NCBI RefSeq assembly: GCF_017591435.1
Contig: NC_059300.1
Span: 1,533,718 to 1,597,717, forward strand
Reading direction: 5' to 3'
Source of the DNA: Portunus trituberculatus
Lineage: Eukaryota > Arthropoda > Malacostraca > Decapoda > Portunidae
Length of the DNA stretch: 64,000 nucleotides
Each line of letters starts with the position of its first letter. Position 1 is the first letter of the stretch. A model generated the notes under the pieces. The model was not told where the DNA came from and made no database searches. It worked only from the letters and a program-made list of their open reading frames with translations. A program made the translations under genes and the position numbers. Below are positions 45,538-57,173 of the stretch, piece by piece.

Positions 45538-47074
45538 TTTTTTTTTTGTTCTATTTAAACTAGGTTATATGTGTTGTTCATACCAGAGGTCTGAGACTAT
45601 GGTATAGTTCAGGCCTATCTTGGCAACAAAAAGAAATACACAATATTTACAGAAGTGAGTCATAAATTGATAATTGAATAATAGTATATAGTTACACACT
45701 ATCACAGCATTTATTGGTGTCACACTAGCACTTTAGCCACTCGTTCACGCCTCTTTTGTACGCCTGGAGGCATGTAGAGTGGTGTATGTTTGTGTCTTGC
45801 ACCAGCCGGTTCCACATGCGGCTGTAATGAGGGAGGAAGGAACGGAGGTGACTCTCGGTCCTCGCAAAGGGCACAGTCACAGTGAGGTGGTGGTCTATTA
45901 GGCCGGCGGTTCGAGTGTCATGTGTGGGTATGGATGGGGGGTGGCAGGCGTAGTGGTGCCAGATGTGGAGTCTGTTGCCTGAGGGCCTTGTACATGACGC
46001 ACAGGCCCGCCACGTCTCGCCGCTGCTGTAGAGGTTGAAAGCTGAGCTGCTGGTCCTGGTTCCTCATTTGCACCATCATCTCTGCGCTCTTGCCTGGATC
46101 CTGTCAAGCCCGGCAAGATAGGAGGGTGGGCAGGAGGACCAGGTGAGGGGAGCATACTCCATGACGGGCCTGACCTGGGCCCTGTAGAGGGACGCTATCC
46201 CCGGACCGTCGAGCAACTTCCCAACGCGTCGGACACAGCTCAGCCTCCACGCCGCATCCCTGGCAACCCTCCTCACGTGGGTGGTGAAAGTTAGGCCTGC
46301 GTCTACTTCCACCCCCAGGATGGAGATAGACTGCTGGAGAGGCAGCCTTTTGCCTTCAAGAAAGAAGGCTGGGGGATGGGCGTCTTCTCGCCGCCTGGAG
46401 ATGTGCAGGACTTGAGTTTTCTCAGGGCGAGGGTTATTTGCCAGCGGCAGCTCCAGGATGCAATAACTTGCAGGACAGTGTTGATTCTGTCCACCGTGTT
46501 CTGCCGGTGGTTCCTGTCGCTGATGAAGGTGAGGGTGCAGTCGTCTGCATACGCTTTGGCCTCGGGGACTAGTTGCAGTATGTCATTGAAATATACACAC
46601 CACAACAGAGGCCCGAGGACACTGCCCTGAGGGACGCTGGCTTTGATATGGTGTTGGGAGGACGAGTGGCCATCAACAACAGTGTGCAGGGTTCTGCCAT
46701 GAAGGTAGTCCTCCAGGAGGTGCAGCAGTCCTCCACACACTCCAAGGCTCCTCAGTTTGGCTGCCACTCCCTTGAACCACACACTGTCTAAAGCACCGGC
46801 GATATCCAGGGCAACGACGAACACCTCTTTCCCACTGTCTATCGCGGTGCTCCACTCCGTAGAGTTTAGGAGAAGCAGGTCGGCTGCCGACTTACCCTGC
46901 CTGAACCCAAACTGCTTTGAGTTAAGGAGGTGGTGGGCGTTGAGGAAGGCGGTGACTTTTCTCGTGATGAGGACTTCCAGCGTCTTCCCCACCACGGAGA
47001 GGAGAGAGATGGGCCTGTAGTTCTTAGGATCCGCCCTGCTACCCTTCTTGTGTACAGGCACCACTCTGGCCTGC
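45538..47074 (-). pseudogene. LINE D copy 3: RT to 3' end, 5'-truncated
   Basis: The minus strand starts at VPVHKKGSRADPKNYRPISL (about 47060) and runs through motif A ALDIAGALDSVW, motif B SVPQGSVLGPLLW and motif C YADD (about 46545) to the thumb (MEVDAGLTFTTHVRR, 46312) and C-terminal region, 3' UTR and poly(A). Frameshifts near 46430, 46310 and 46080. It is more diverged from copies 2 and 4 than they are from each other. Confidence 0.85.
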
Positions 47075-47094
47075 TTCTCTCTCTCTCTCTCTCT
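47075..47094. repeat. (CT)n junction between D copies 3 and 4
   Basis: About 10 CT units, then poly(T) to 47117. Confidence 0.9.
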
Positions 47095-48365
47095 TCCTTT
47101 TTTTTTTTTTTTTTTTATTTAAACATAATTTATACAGAAGAACATGTACCCAAAGGCGCACTGTCATGTGCTACCTATTTTAAGGGTACTACAATCTATT
47201 TCTCTACAATATTTACAAGACTTAAAAATAGATAATATACAAGATGGTCAGCATGTAAATGGAGCACTATTCTTTTCACTTCACTAGCACTATTCACGCA
47301 CTGCACTACACTGAGTGTCACGTCACAAAGAGTGTCAGAGGAGTTGGCAGTGTCTGTCTCCACTTATGTGCCATCAGTTTGACACTGTGTGTGTTCATCT
47401 CTTGGACGTGAGGCACCGCGGCCGTGAACAAGTTCCACATCCTGGAGACGCGTCCTGCGAAGGTGCGTTGATGCTGACACCCGTGGGATCGCGGCACCTC
47501 TACGGCGTCACCACCATTGAGCACCGTTCTCGTGCTCCGTGCGGTGACTCTCAGAGGATGACGCAGCCCTGCCAGATGTGGCACTCTTTGCACCTGTGCC
47601 TTATGGAACACTACGATTGCCGCCACATCTCTGCGGTGTTCCAGTGAATCAAGAGGACGCTCAGGCTCTGGGTGAGGTGGTATTGCAGCATCTACTAGCC
47701 GTATGGTGCGGCGTTGGATGCTGTCCAGTCTCCTTCTGTGTGTGGCAGCACAGGACATCCAGGAGAGAGCTGCGTACTCAAGGTGGGGCCGCACCTGTGC
47801 CTTGTACAGCAGCAGTCTCCCCTTCCTGTCGAGGAAACTGGCGATCCTTCTGAGAGCGGAGATCCTGTGAGAGGCTTTCTTGGCAATGGTTTTGACATGG
47901 CTGTCAAACCTCAGCCCTCGATCCACCTCCACTCCAAGTATCTTGACGTCATCTTGGAGTGGGAGAGCAGCAGCGCCAAAAGACAACCATTGCCTGTGTC
48001 TTCTCCAGCGCGAATGTCACTTGCCAGCGAGCACCCCACTCCTCTATCACTCGTAGCTGCTGATTGATGGCCTCAGCAGCCCGCCCACTGTCCTGGCGTG
48101 GATAGGTATAGGAGAGGGTGCAGTCATCAGCATAGGCCATGACTCCTGGCAGTAGCTGGAGAAGATCATCCACGTAGATATTCCACAGGAGTGGGCCAAG
48201 AATTGAACCCTGTGGCACTGATGCCTCCACAGGCAGGGACTCAGATGTTTGCCCGTTGACAACCACCTTGAGGCTTCTGTCCTGCAGGTAATTTCCCAAG
48301 AGTCGTAGCAAGCCACCCTGGATGCCTTTAGCACGAAGCTTTTCTAGTAATCCGTTGTGCCATAC

Positions 48366-48368
<3 letters not shown>
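47095..48368 (-). pseudogene. LINE D copy 4: RT to 3' end, 5'-truncated
   Basis: The minus strand starts within RT motif A (VWHNGLLEKLRAKGIQGG) directly at a (GA)n tract. It continues with motif B ASVPQGSILGPLLWNIYVDD and motif C YADD (about 48140), then a long open frame (47986-47318, ILGVEVDRGLRFDSHV to the end), 3' UTR and poly(A). One frameshift near 47980 and one near 48320. The C-terminal half is nearly identical to copy 2. Confidence 0.87.

Positions 48369-48447
<79 letters not shown>
48369..48447. repeat. (CT)n junction between D copies 4 and 5
   Basis: About 40 pure CT units, then poly(T) 48448-48465, the tail of copy 5. Confidence 0.95.
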
Positions 48448-48456
<9 letters not shown>

Positions 48457-51400
48457 TTTTTTTTTATTTAAACAGGTGGTTATATATATATTACATGGGA
48501 CAGTTAAATGTGCCTATGCTAAAGCTCATCCTTGCCGTAGGTGAGCTATCTTAAAGCTACTGCCCTTACACTTACATTATAAACAAATTGTAATGTAGTA
48601 ATAACTAAACTTAATTTTAACAGATATTATTAGTTGATACTTAAAAATACTATGTACATCCTAGGCGAAGCATTATGTACAAAATTGACATTAAGGAGGG
48701 TGTAGACGCAGCCACCTATGGGCTGCTACCTTAATTTGCTGTGTGGACAGGCCCCTCACATCCACATCTGTAGTGAGCTCGTTCCACCACACCACCGCTG
48801 CTGATGTAAAGGCACGCTGGTGAGTAGAGCTATGGGACCTCGGGACTTCCAGGAGGAGGTCATTGGCCGACACCGTCCTCGTGCCAACCTCGTGTCTCCT
48901 CCAGGTTGCCCCTAAGTCCGTCAGGTGGGGTACGCGCTGCACTTGTGCCTTGTGGAGCACTGTCAAGGCGGCAACTCTCCTGCGGTGCTCGAGGCTGTCC
49001 CTCAGGTCGTGCCGCTGCTGTTCCTCCTGCTGCCGCTGCTCTTGCTGTTGCTGTTGCTCTTGTTGAGGCTGTCGGTGTTGCTGCCTCCTCCGCCAGTGTG
49101 GTTGGTGTTGTTGATGATGTGTAGCGCCGCTAATCAAGCGCTCTGCCCGGCGCTGTACTTTATCTAGTAGGCTGAGGTGGCAGCGGGCACTTGACATCCA
49201 GGTAAGAGGGGCGTATTCCATTATAGGCCTTACCTGGGCCTTGTAGAGTGTGAGGAGGCCGTCAGCATGGAGGAGGTGTTTCATCCGGCGCAGTAGGTTC
49301 ACCTTAGAGGAGGCGTTCCGCGCCACTTTCTCCAGGTGACGGTCGAACTGCAGCCTGGAATCCACCTCCACCCCAAGGATTTCAATGGTGTCCTGCAGAG
49401 GGATGGTGTCTGGCCCGAGACGCAACTTTCCACGCAGTTGGTCTGCTTCTCCCTGTGAGCGGGTGATCACCATGGCCTGGGTTTTCTCAGGGGCAAACTT
49501 GACTTGCCACCTTTCTCCCCAAGCCAGGATGTCCTGTAGCTGCCTATTGACTGCCTGCACCACATTCTGGGCTTCTCCCCTCTCGTAAGCCCAGGAGAGG
49601 GTGCAGTCATCTGCATAAGCAGCCGCTTCGGGAGAACTCTGCAGTAGATCGTTGAAATATATGTTCCATAGTATTGGGCCGAGTACTGAACCTTGGGGTA
49701 CAGAAGCCTCCACTGGAAAGGAGGACGAGGTGCTGCCGTTCACCACTACGCGGAGGCTCCGTCCCGTGAGGTAGCTGGTGAACAGTTGTAGCAGGTCCCC
49801 GGTGATGCCCAGCTGCTGGAGTTTAGTAGTCAGCGCATGATGCCACACAGAGTCAAAAGCACCGGCAATGTCTAAGGCGATCACCAGGGAGGGGCGTCCG
49901 GCATCAAGGGCATCATGCCAGGATTTGGAGAGCAAGAGGAGGAGATCAGAGGTTGAACGGCCTTTTCTAAATCCAAATTGCTTCGGAGATAGAAGGTGAT
50001 TCTCCTCAAGGTATTTGTTGATCTGCTCACCAATTATCCTCTCAAAGATCTTGCTCACCACTGAGAGGAGGGAGATGGGTCGGTAATTTCCTGGCTCTGC
50101 TCTTGACCTCTTCTTGTGCACTGGTGTAATTCTCGCCTCCTTCCAAAGTGATGGCCACTCCCCGGTCTGCAGGCACTGCCGGAAGATGAGTGCGAGGGGG
50201 GGGCTGTTAGTTCAGTCGCACAGTTTTTAAGTATATGTGGGCTTAATCCGTCAGGGCCTGGTGCCTTCCTGGTGTTCACTCCTCTCAGGAGTCTTCCTAC
50301 ATCATCTTCAGTAATGACAACATTCTGAAGGGATGAGGTACCAAGACGGGGGGAGGGCAGGTGGCTGCCTGTTGGGGTCACCAGTTGTCATTTTCCGGCT
50401 GAACTCTGCGGCAAGGAGATCAGCCTTTTCACGACTGGTGACAGCCAGGTCTCCGTTAGGTTTGGTAAGGGCTGGGATTCGCACTTGATGGGAGATGCCT
50501 TGTCTCTCCTTCACCAGGTTCCACCATTGCTTAGCATCAACCTGGTTAGAGGAGAGTTTTTCTTGATATCCGTCTCCCATCTGGCCTTGGCCCACTTTGC
50601 TGTCTTTACCATTATCTTGCACGCTCTTCTGTGCCGGGCTTTATTGACCTGCGTGGGATGTCGCTTGTAGTGTTGCCACGCTCTATATTTATTGTCAGCA
50701 GCGACTCTACATTGGTAGCCAAACCATTGTTGGTCCTTAGGGTTTGTTGTGTACACCCTGTGTGGCACAAATTGTTGTTGTAGGGAGAGAAGGACGGTGG
50801 TAAAGGCGATGGTATCGTGGTGTGGGTCTCCGGTCAGTACGGTGTGCCAATCAGTCGCTGACAGAGACCGCTTCATAGCCTCCCAGTCAGCACGCTCCCA
50901 TAACCAGATGACTCGCTGTTGTTCCTCCTCTCTAGCAGCGGAGAGATTGATGGAGGACAACACTGCATAGTGATCAGAGCTACCCACACGGTCCAGTGGG
51001 CGGCACATCACACAAGCCTCTGGCAGATCAGAGAGCACAGGATCCAGGAGCCTCCACGCTGGTGTGTTGGGAAGTTGACATGGTTGTGGAGACCCTGCAC
51101 TACAGTGAGGTCTGTGAAGGCTCTCATCACCAAGTGTTGGTTGAGGTCCCCTACAATAACTACATGTTGGCAGTTATGGGCAGCCATGATGTCATCGAGG
51201 TGCTCAGAGAGGTAGTTTAGGGGAGCGTTTCCTTGCCACTGTGGTCTGTATGCTGCACACAGTAGCAGACCGCTCTCATCTGCGAGGATGACGCGGAGAA
51301 AGACAATCTCCATAACAGCGGGATGTCAACTGGCAAAACATCAACCTGCATCCCGTCGCGGTGACACACAGCTATACCACCTCCCTGCCTTCCTTGTCTA

Positions 51401-51634
51401 TCTCGCCTCACCCATGGCGAGTATCCGGGAATTTTGTCGCATATTGTGATGCAGCTTTCATCAAGGAAGGTCTCTACAGCCACTACTACATCCACCCGAT
51501 GTCTGAGGATGAATGTGTGTGTTAGTTCTCCTACGTTTGTCCTGAATCCCCTCACATTAGCTGAGAGGACCGTGATGCTGCTGGCGTCCATGTTACCTTA
51601 TCAGGCAGCTATTTGTTGGGGGTGAAGGGGCTGG

Positions 51635-51637
<3 letters not shown>
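48448..51637 (-). pseudogene. LINE D copy 5: near-complete endonuclease-RT element
   Basis: On the minus strand, ATG at 51591 opens an AP endonuclease: SANVRGFRTNVGEL, VETFLDES (Glu), then in shifted frames VGDLNQHL (GD.N) and SSDHYAV (SDH). A linker follows (DQQWFGYQCRVAADNKYRAW), then an uninterrupted frame of 476 codons (50121-48691): NYRPISLLS, motif A ALDIAGAFDSVWH, motif B SVPQGSVLGPILW, motif C YADD and the thumb. A Gln-rich insert follows, then the C-terminal domain. Poly(A) is at 48448-48465. Frameshifts near 51310, 51040, 50520 and 50110 separate the endonuclease from the RT. No ORF1 is seen. By motif style it is Jockey-superfamily-like; the clade is not resolved. Confidence 0.88.

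Positions 51638-51704
<67 letters not shown>
51638..51704. repeat. (CT)n junction between D copies 5 and 6
   Basis: About 33 CT units. D copy 5's 5' UTR starts at its left edge, and copy 6's linker is cut at its right edge without a poly(A) tail. Confidence 0.95.
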
Positions 51705-51707
<3 letters not shown>

Positions 51708-52517
51708 TTGGTGTATGTGGAGGCAGTCAAGGGTCGCCCGCGTCTTGGCAGGGATGAGTGGTGGGACGCGCTCTGGCTCAGGCACTTGCATCTTCTTGGA
51801 GAAGTGGGCAGCCAGCAGCTGGGCCTTGTCCCTGTTCCTCATCACGAGGCCTCTGTCTGGTGCGGTGAGTGGCGGGATAGTGTCGTCAGAGATGAAGCCC
51901 TGCTGCTGCTTAACGCTGCTCCACCACAGCTTGTGCCTCAAGGTGCCCTTCCATCTGTGAATGGCCTCCTTTTGCACTCGCTTCATACGTTTACACGCTG
52001 CCTTATGTGCCTGCTGAGTGCATTGAGAGGGGTGCATTTTATAGCGTTGCCAAACCCTACTCTTCTCTTCAGCTGCATTTCTGCAGTGAAAGCCAAACCA
52101 GGGTTGATCTCTGGGCTTTGACTTGTAGGTCTGGCAACAGACATATTTTTTCTGACAGGCCAGGAGGACGTCATTAAACGTTTTCACCTGTTCCTCCACG
52201 CTTCCTCTCAGCAGGCAAGCTCCTCTCTGAGCCCTCTCCAGTCTGCCTGTCGCCAGAGCCAGTTGGTGCAGTTGATCCCCTCTTCCCGGTTGACTGCCAA
52301 CTTGATGTTTGTGAGCAAGGCAAGGTGGTCCGAGGAGCCGACAGAGCCCGTTGGCTGGCAGGTGACGACACTCGTGGGGAGGTCAGTCAGGACGGGATCA
52401 AGGGAGGATCCTGATGTGTGTGTGGGAAAATATACATGGTTGGTAAGGCCTTAGTCAGACAGCAGCTCATTAAATGTCCTGGCAACGAGGTGTTGGTTCA
52501 TGTCGCCAAGGACAATT

Positions 52518-52518
<1 letters not shown>
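51705..52518 (-). pseudogene. LINE D copy 6: endonuclease C-terminus and linker fragment
   Basis: The minus strand carries LGDMNQHLVARTF (endonuclease GD.N region, about 52510), a VGSSDHLALL block (about 52330) and the linker (VEEQVKTFNDVLLACQKKYV; DQPWFGFHCRNAAEEK; KLWWSSVKQQQG) to 51705. Both edges are (GA)n tracts in element sense, and both the 5' and 3' parts are missing. A stop lies near 52450 and a frameshift near 52200. Confidence 0.8.

Positions 52519-52574
<56 letters not shown>
52519..52574. repeat. (CT)n at right edge of the LINE D train
   Basis: About 28 CT units between D copy 6 and the AT-rich LINE E region. Confidence 0.95.
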
Positions 52575-52577
<3 letters not shown>

Positions 52578-52849
52578 CTTCAATTATTTGTTAACTTCTT
52601 AAGGTACCTGGGGAGCCAACTATGTTCTTGTGTTATTATTATTATCAATTTTGTTATTGTTGTCATTATTATAAAATGCTATTATTACTTTTTACATCCC
52701 TTATGGAGAATGTATATAAAACATTGTTTGATGATGTCAACCAAAATGAGGATAATACCAATGCTTTCAACATTGCAATAAATATGATTACTACGATATG
52801 ATATTGACACTTTTAAATACTTCAATTTTCAGGAACACAATTCTACTAC

Positions 52850-55575
52850 AAACTCACTAAGTAACTAACAATTATCTAAATTTATTACATTTAAATATTA
52901 TTAGATCATTACACAAAAACTTGGATTCACTAAAATCATTACTTACTTGTTTACTCAAACTACCTGATGCTATTGCCCTTACAGAAACCTGGTTACAAGA
53001 AAGAGCACACTAAGCATCTTTACTCCATTGAAGGCTGATGTTATTGCCCTTACAGAAACCTGAAACCTGGTTACAAGAAAGAGCACACTAAGCATCTTTA
53101 CTCCATAGAAGGCTGATGTTATATTGCCCTTACAGAAACCTGGTTACAAGAAAGAGCACACTAAGCATCTTTACTCCATAGAAGGTTATACTCCATTTCA
53201 CTTCATTAGAACTGATAGAGAGCATTACTATCTACATCAAAAAATGTGATAAATGTAGACATTCTAAATCAGTTCTCCCATATAAATAGAAATATTGAAA
53301 TATGTACAACAAACTACTAATCCTAGTAATTTATAGGCCCAATAGTAAACATATAGCTGTTAATGAATTCACTGACATTATCAATAATTTACTAGTTGCT
53401 GAAACTTTTAGAAATAACAAAACAAAACAATTCTCATTGGGGACTTTAACATAAATTTACTTGAACATTCCATTCATCTTCCTACCAACCTATTCCCCAA
53501 TACAATGCGAACTCTAAATCACTTCCCTCATATATCATGACCAACAAGATTTCCTGACAGCCCTGACCTTGCTTGGTCAACCATCAATACTAAACAATAT
53601 CTGGACAAATAAAAAAATTTCACACCTCCATCATTATCAGGTATTTTCCATTATTGCATGACTGATCATCTCCCTATATTTATAAATATAATTCAACAGT
53701 CTGTACCAAATACTAAACATTAAGATTATCTTTAGAGACTTTAGCACAAATTACCAAAGTTTATTTTACTAGTGAACTACAAAGGATAAATTGGGATGAA
53801 ATACTTAATTTAGTAGACACAAATGATAATTTTAACCTGTTCTTTAATATTGTTGATGAACTCTATAACAAATGCTTTCCAGTAAAAACTAAATATGTAA
53901 CAGAAAAAAGACTCCAATACACATGGCTAACTACCAGAATACTTCATTCTATTAAATATAAATGTAAACTTTTAAGGTGCATAAACTTGGTCAAATTTCA
54001 CACATGATATTCAAACAATATAGGAACAACCTAACTTAAGTTATACATGCTGCCAAATATAACTATTATCGTCAAATATTTTGTAATTTCAGAAGCAACA
54101 CAAAGAAAATTTAGCAAACAATCAATGAAATAAAAGGCAATAAATACACAAAATAAAAACACAATTAAGATATTGCAGTATAATGATTTCATATTAAGCA
54201 GCCCACCTGACATCTCTGAAGCTTTTAGTAATTACTTTTCTAATATTGCCCTGAACTAAACAGTAATCTCCCACAATCCAATACAAACCCAATAATAATG
54301 ATAGGAAAAAAAGTATTTCCTATCATTATTCCTTATGAAGTCAATGCAATAAAGCCATTAAACAGTAAAAATTCTTGTATACTCCTATTATGAAAAGAAA
54401 CTCTAAACATATTGTCAGCCCCTCTGTCCATACTATTCAATCAATCTATTCAAATGGAACTTTCCAACGTATTTCAAAAACTGCCAATATCACTCCCATT
54501 CACAAATCCAGACCTGCCAATGATCCTAAAAACTACCCACCAATTTCTCAACTTACATAATTTTTGGATATTCAAAACCCTTATGAAAAAACATTTAATG
54601 CGTCATCTGGAAAGCAAAACCTTTCTAAATCCATCCCAATATGGTTTTAGGCAAAACAATAACACTTTTACAGAACTAAATAAATTTTCTAATGATATGT
54701 TTTATGCCATAGATGACAAATTATTAATTCTATCAATCTTATTGACTTTGCTAAAGCATTCGACAATGTAAGCCATAAAAATCTTTTGAATAAATGCACC
54801 AATATAGAATTCATGGGCAAATTCTTTTATGGTTCAAAGATTACTTAGCAGAGAAAACAATATATCATTTTCAATAATGAAAAGTCTTCCACAACAATAG
54901 CCACACTTGGTGTTTTCAGCAAAATAGTGTCTTCGGTCCCTTACAGCTTCTAATATATATTAATGAAATTTCAAACATTTTTTCTGAATCTAAATATTAT
55001 TTGCAGATGACATGACTATTTACTTGTCAGGGCCCAAACCCAGATGCTAATGATGAACTAAAAATAAACTATGTATGGTGTCTGAGCAACAAACTCACTA
55101 TCAATACAACAAAAAACTTTGTTTAAACAAACTGTAAATCTTCCTCAATTATGTATAAATGACAAAGTGATTTTAAGAACTAATAAAAAAAATTTCTTGG
55201 TGTTACCTATGATGATACATTAACATTTAGGCATCACATAAATAACCTCACCTTAAAAGTATCACGACACGTGGCTCTACTTTATCAAGCAAAAAAATAT
55301 ATGCCACAAGAAGTACTTAAGACCATTCATTATGCCCCACATATATATCCACTACTAACTTATTGGAATCCAATATGGTGCACAACCTATCCAACTTATT
55401 TAATTCCTCTTAAATTACAACCCAAGAAAATTGTAAGAATAATAACCAATAGTAATTTCTTAGAACATACAAATCCTCTCTTCAAAGAAACAAAAATGTT
55501 AAAACTAGTTGACATTACTAAATTTTCTATTGCTACTTACATGTATTCAAATAAGAATAAAATGCAGAACCTCCT
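52850..55575 (+). pseudogene. LINE E: old, AT-rich, heavily decayed LINE
   Basis: Pieces of a LINE are in order on the plus strand: an endonuclease start (LPDAIALTETWLQE, about 52962-53003), GDFNINLLEHS (about 53442), a TDHLPIF block (about 53660), an RT start (PKNYPPISQL, about 54525), FLNPSQYGFRQNNNT (about 54630), FADD motif C (about 55000) and an RT C-terminal region (MALLYQAKKYMPQEVLK to about 55560). Dense stops and frameshifts throughout. A 70-80-bp segment with the endonuclease Glu motif is tandemly triplicated. The flanking 52575-52849 is AT-rich with nothing recognised. Confidence 0.7.
52966..53185. repeat. Three-copy tandem repeat in LINE E endonuclease
   Basis: A unit of about 69-78 bp containing TTGCCCTTACAGAAACCTGG and AAGAGCACACTAAGCATC starts at 52966, 53035 and 53113. 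The second copy has an extra 7-bp AAACCTG duplication. Confidence 0.9.
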
Positions 55576-56085
55576 TCCTGGGAACATCCCTGACAACCAG
55601 CTGTTGTTGAGAACGTCCAAGAGGCGCTGCAGCAGAGCATCTGGGAGGCATCAAAGAAACTTGTTTGGCATGTTGTCTGGTCCTGTTGCCTTCCTGACAG
55701 ACAATGAGGGTAAGGTTGAGGCGAGTTCCTAGGGAGTAATAGCAGTGCTAATATGGTGTGTGAGGAAGAGGATAAGACAGACAAGTGTTGTGTGGATGTA
55801 GGCAGCAAGACACTTGGCTTTTTGGGCATCAGTGGTGAGGAGGACACTGTTACTAGTTAACGGGAAGGTGAGTGGGGTTGCAGATGCATCATCTTCCTGA
55901 AGAAAGACCAGGCTCGGGAGACTGAGGTGGAAAACGGGCAGGGAAGCATAAAAAGAGACCTATACTGAGCGTTTTTCATCAAGAATAACATGCTTGCACT
56001 GGCCCTCTAAGTAGTGAAAACACTGATGGAGTGGAGGGACAGGGTTCCTTTGCCATGCTGTAATGGCATGACGCTTAGCCTGAAG
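55576..56085 (-). pseudogene. LINE F fragment: linker/RT start
   Basis: The minus strand reads RHAITAWQRNPVPP (about 56070), DAQKAKCLAAYI (about 55830) and KATGPDNMPNKFL (about 55690), the linker and first RT block typical of LINEs. Frames are broken. The family was not matched to the others in the window. Confidence 0.55.
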
Positions 56086-57173
56086 GATAACATAACATAA
56101 CATATAACATAAATAATACGATAACAAAGGGCCACCAGGGCCCATCTAGGTTATCCTGTATCAGTCGCACAGCAACCTCGTCATCAGTACTTAAAGATAC
56201 ACTTACAAGTACACAATACATTATATACTAATTCTAAATATTTGGCTGGCCCATTAACAGGGCCAAGTCCTGCAGCGAATTCCTCTACAATCTGTGATCA
56301 TGTCTTGTTTAACTATAGTAAATTTCTTATAAAAACTATCATGCAGCGCTATACATAATTATAAATCTAATAAATTTAAGTGCTTATCTAATCTGTTTTT
56401 AAACATTGTCAAACTAGTGCTATTTACAACCCTTTCTGGCAATGCATTCCAGAAGTCTACCACCCTATGACTAAAGAAATATTTTCTTATATCTAACCTG
56501 CAGCCTTGCTTTCCAATCTTCCTGCCATGATTTCTAGTCCTACTTCCCTCCTCTAAGGTAAAGAAAGATCTCACATCTATGTAGTTTGTATCTGAGAACA
56601 TTTTAAATAACTTTATCATATCTCCTCTTATACATCTCCTCTCAAATGAAAACATGTTTAATTCCTTTAATCTATCTCTATACTCCAGGCGCTTTAATGC
56701 GGGTATCATCCTAGTTGCTCTTCTCTGAACTGCTTCTAACATGTTGATATCCTGCCTATAATGGGGTGACCAGGCCTGTATGCAATACTCTAAATGGGGC
56801 CTAACATAGAAATTATACACGCACGCACCACTTCCTTACTTTTATAACTAACATTTCTATTTATAAAACCCAGAATCCTATTTGCCCTATTTCTTGCTTC
56901 TAAACATTGCTTTGAAAATTTCATAGTCTTGTCTATCACTACTCCTAAATCCTTTCCCTCCTCTACTGCCTCTAGCCAACATCCCTCCATCTCATAGCTA
57001 AAGTTTGTGTTGTCTTTACCTAAATGCATAACCTGACACTTTTTAGAATTAAACTCCATCTGCCACCTGTCTGCCCATGCTATCAGCCTGTCCAGGTCTC
57101 GTTGTATTCTATAATTGTCCTTTTCACCCTGTACTGCACATGCTATCTTAGTATCATCTGCAAACTTTGATAC
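56086..57173 (-). pseudogene. CR1C LINE copy 2, 5'-truncated
   Basis: The minus strand starts at SKFADDTKIACAV (RT motif C, about 57160) and runs through the C-terminal domain to 56359, 3' UTR and ATGTT-type 3' repeats at 56086-56110. It closely matches 22605-23670 of copy 1. One frameshift near 56800. The 5' edge is joined directly to a Penelope-like element on the opposite strand. Confidence 0.88.

Noticed and set aside
48906..49167. Alanine/leucine-rich plus-strand proteins opposite LINE D copy 5
   Set aside because: Shadow frames of the CAG-rich Gln stretch on the other strand.
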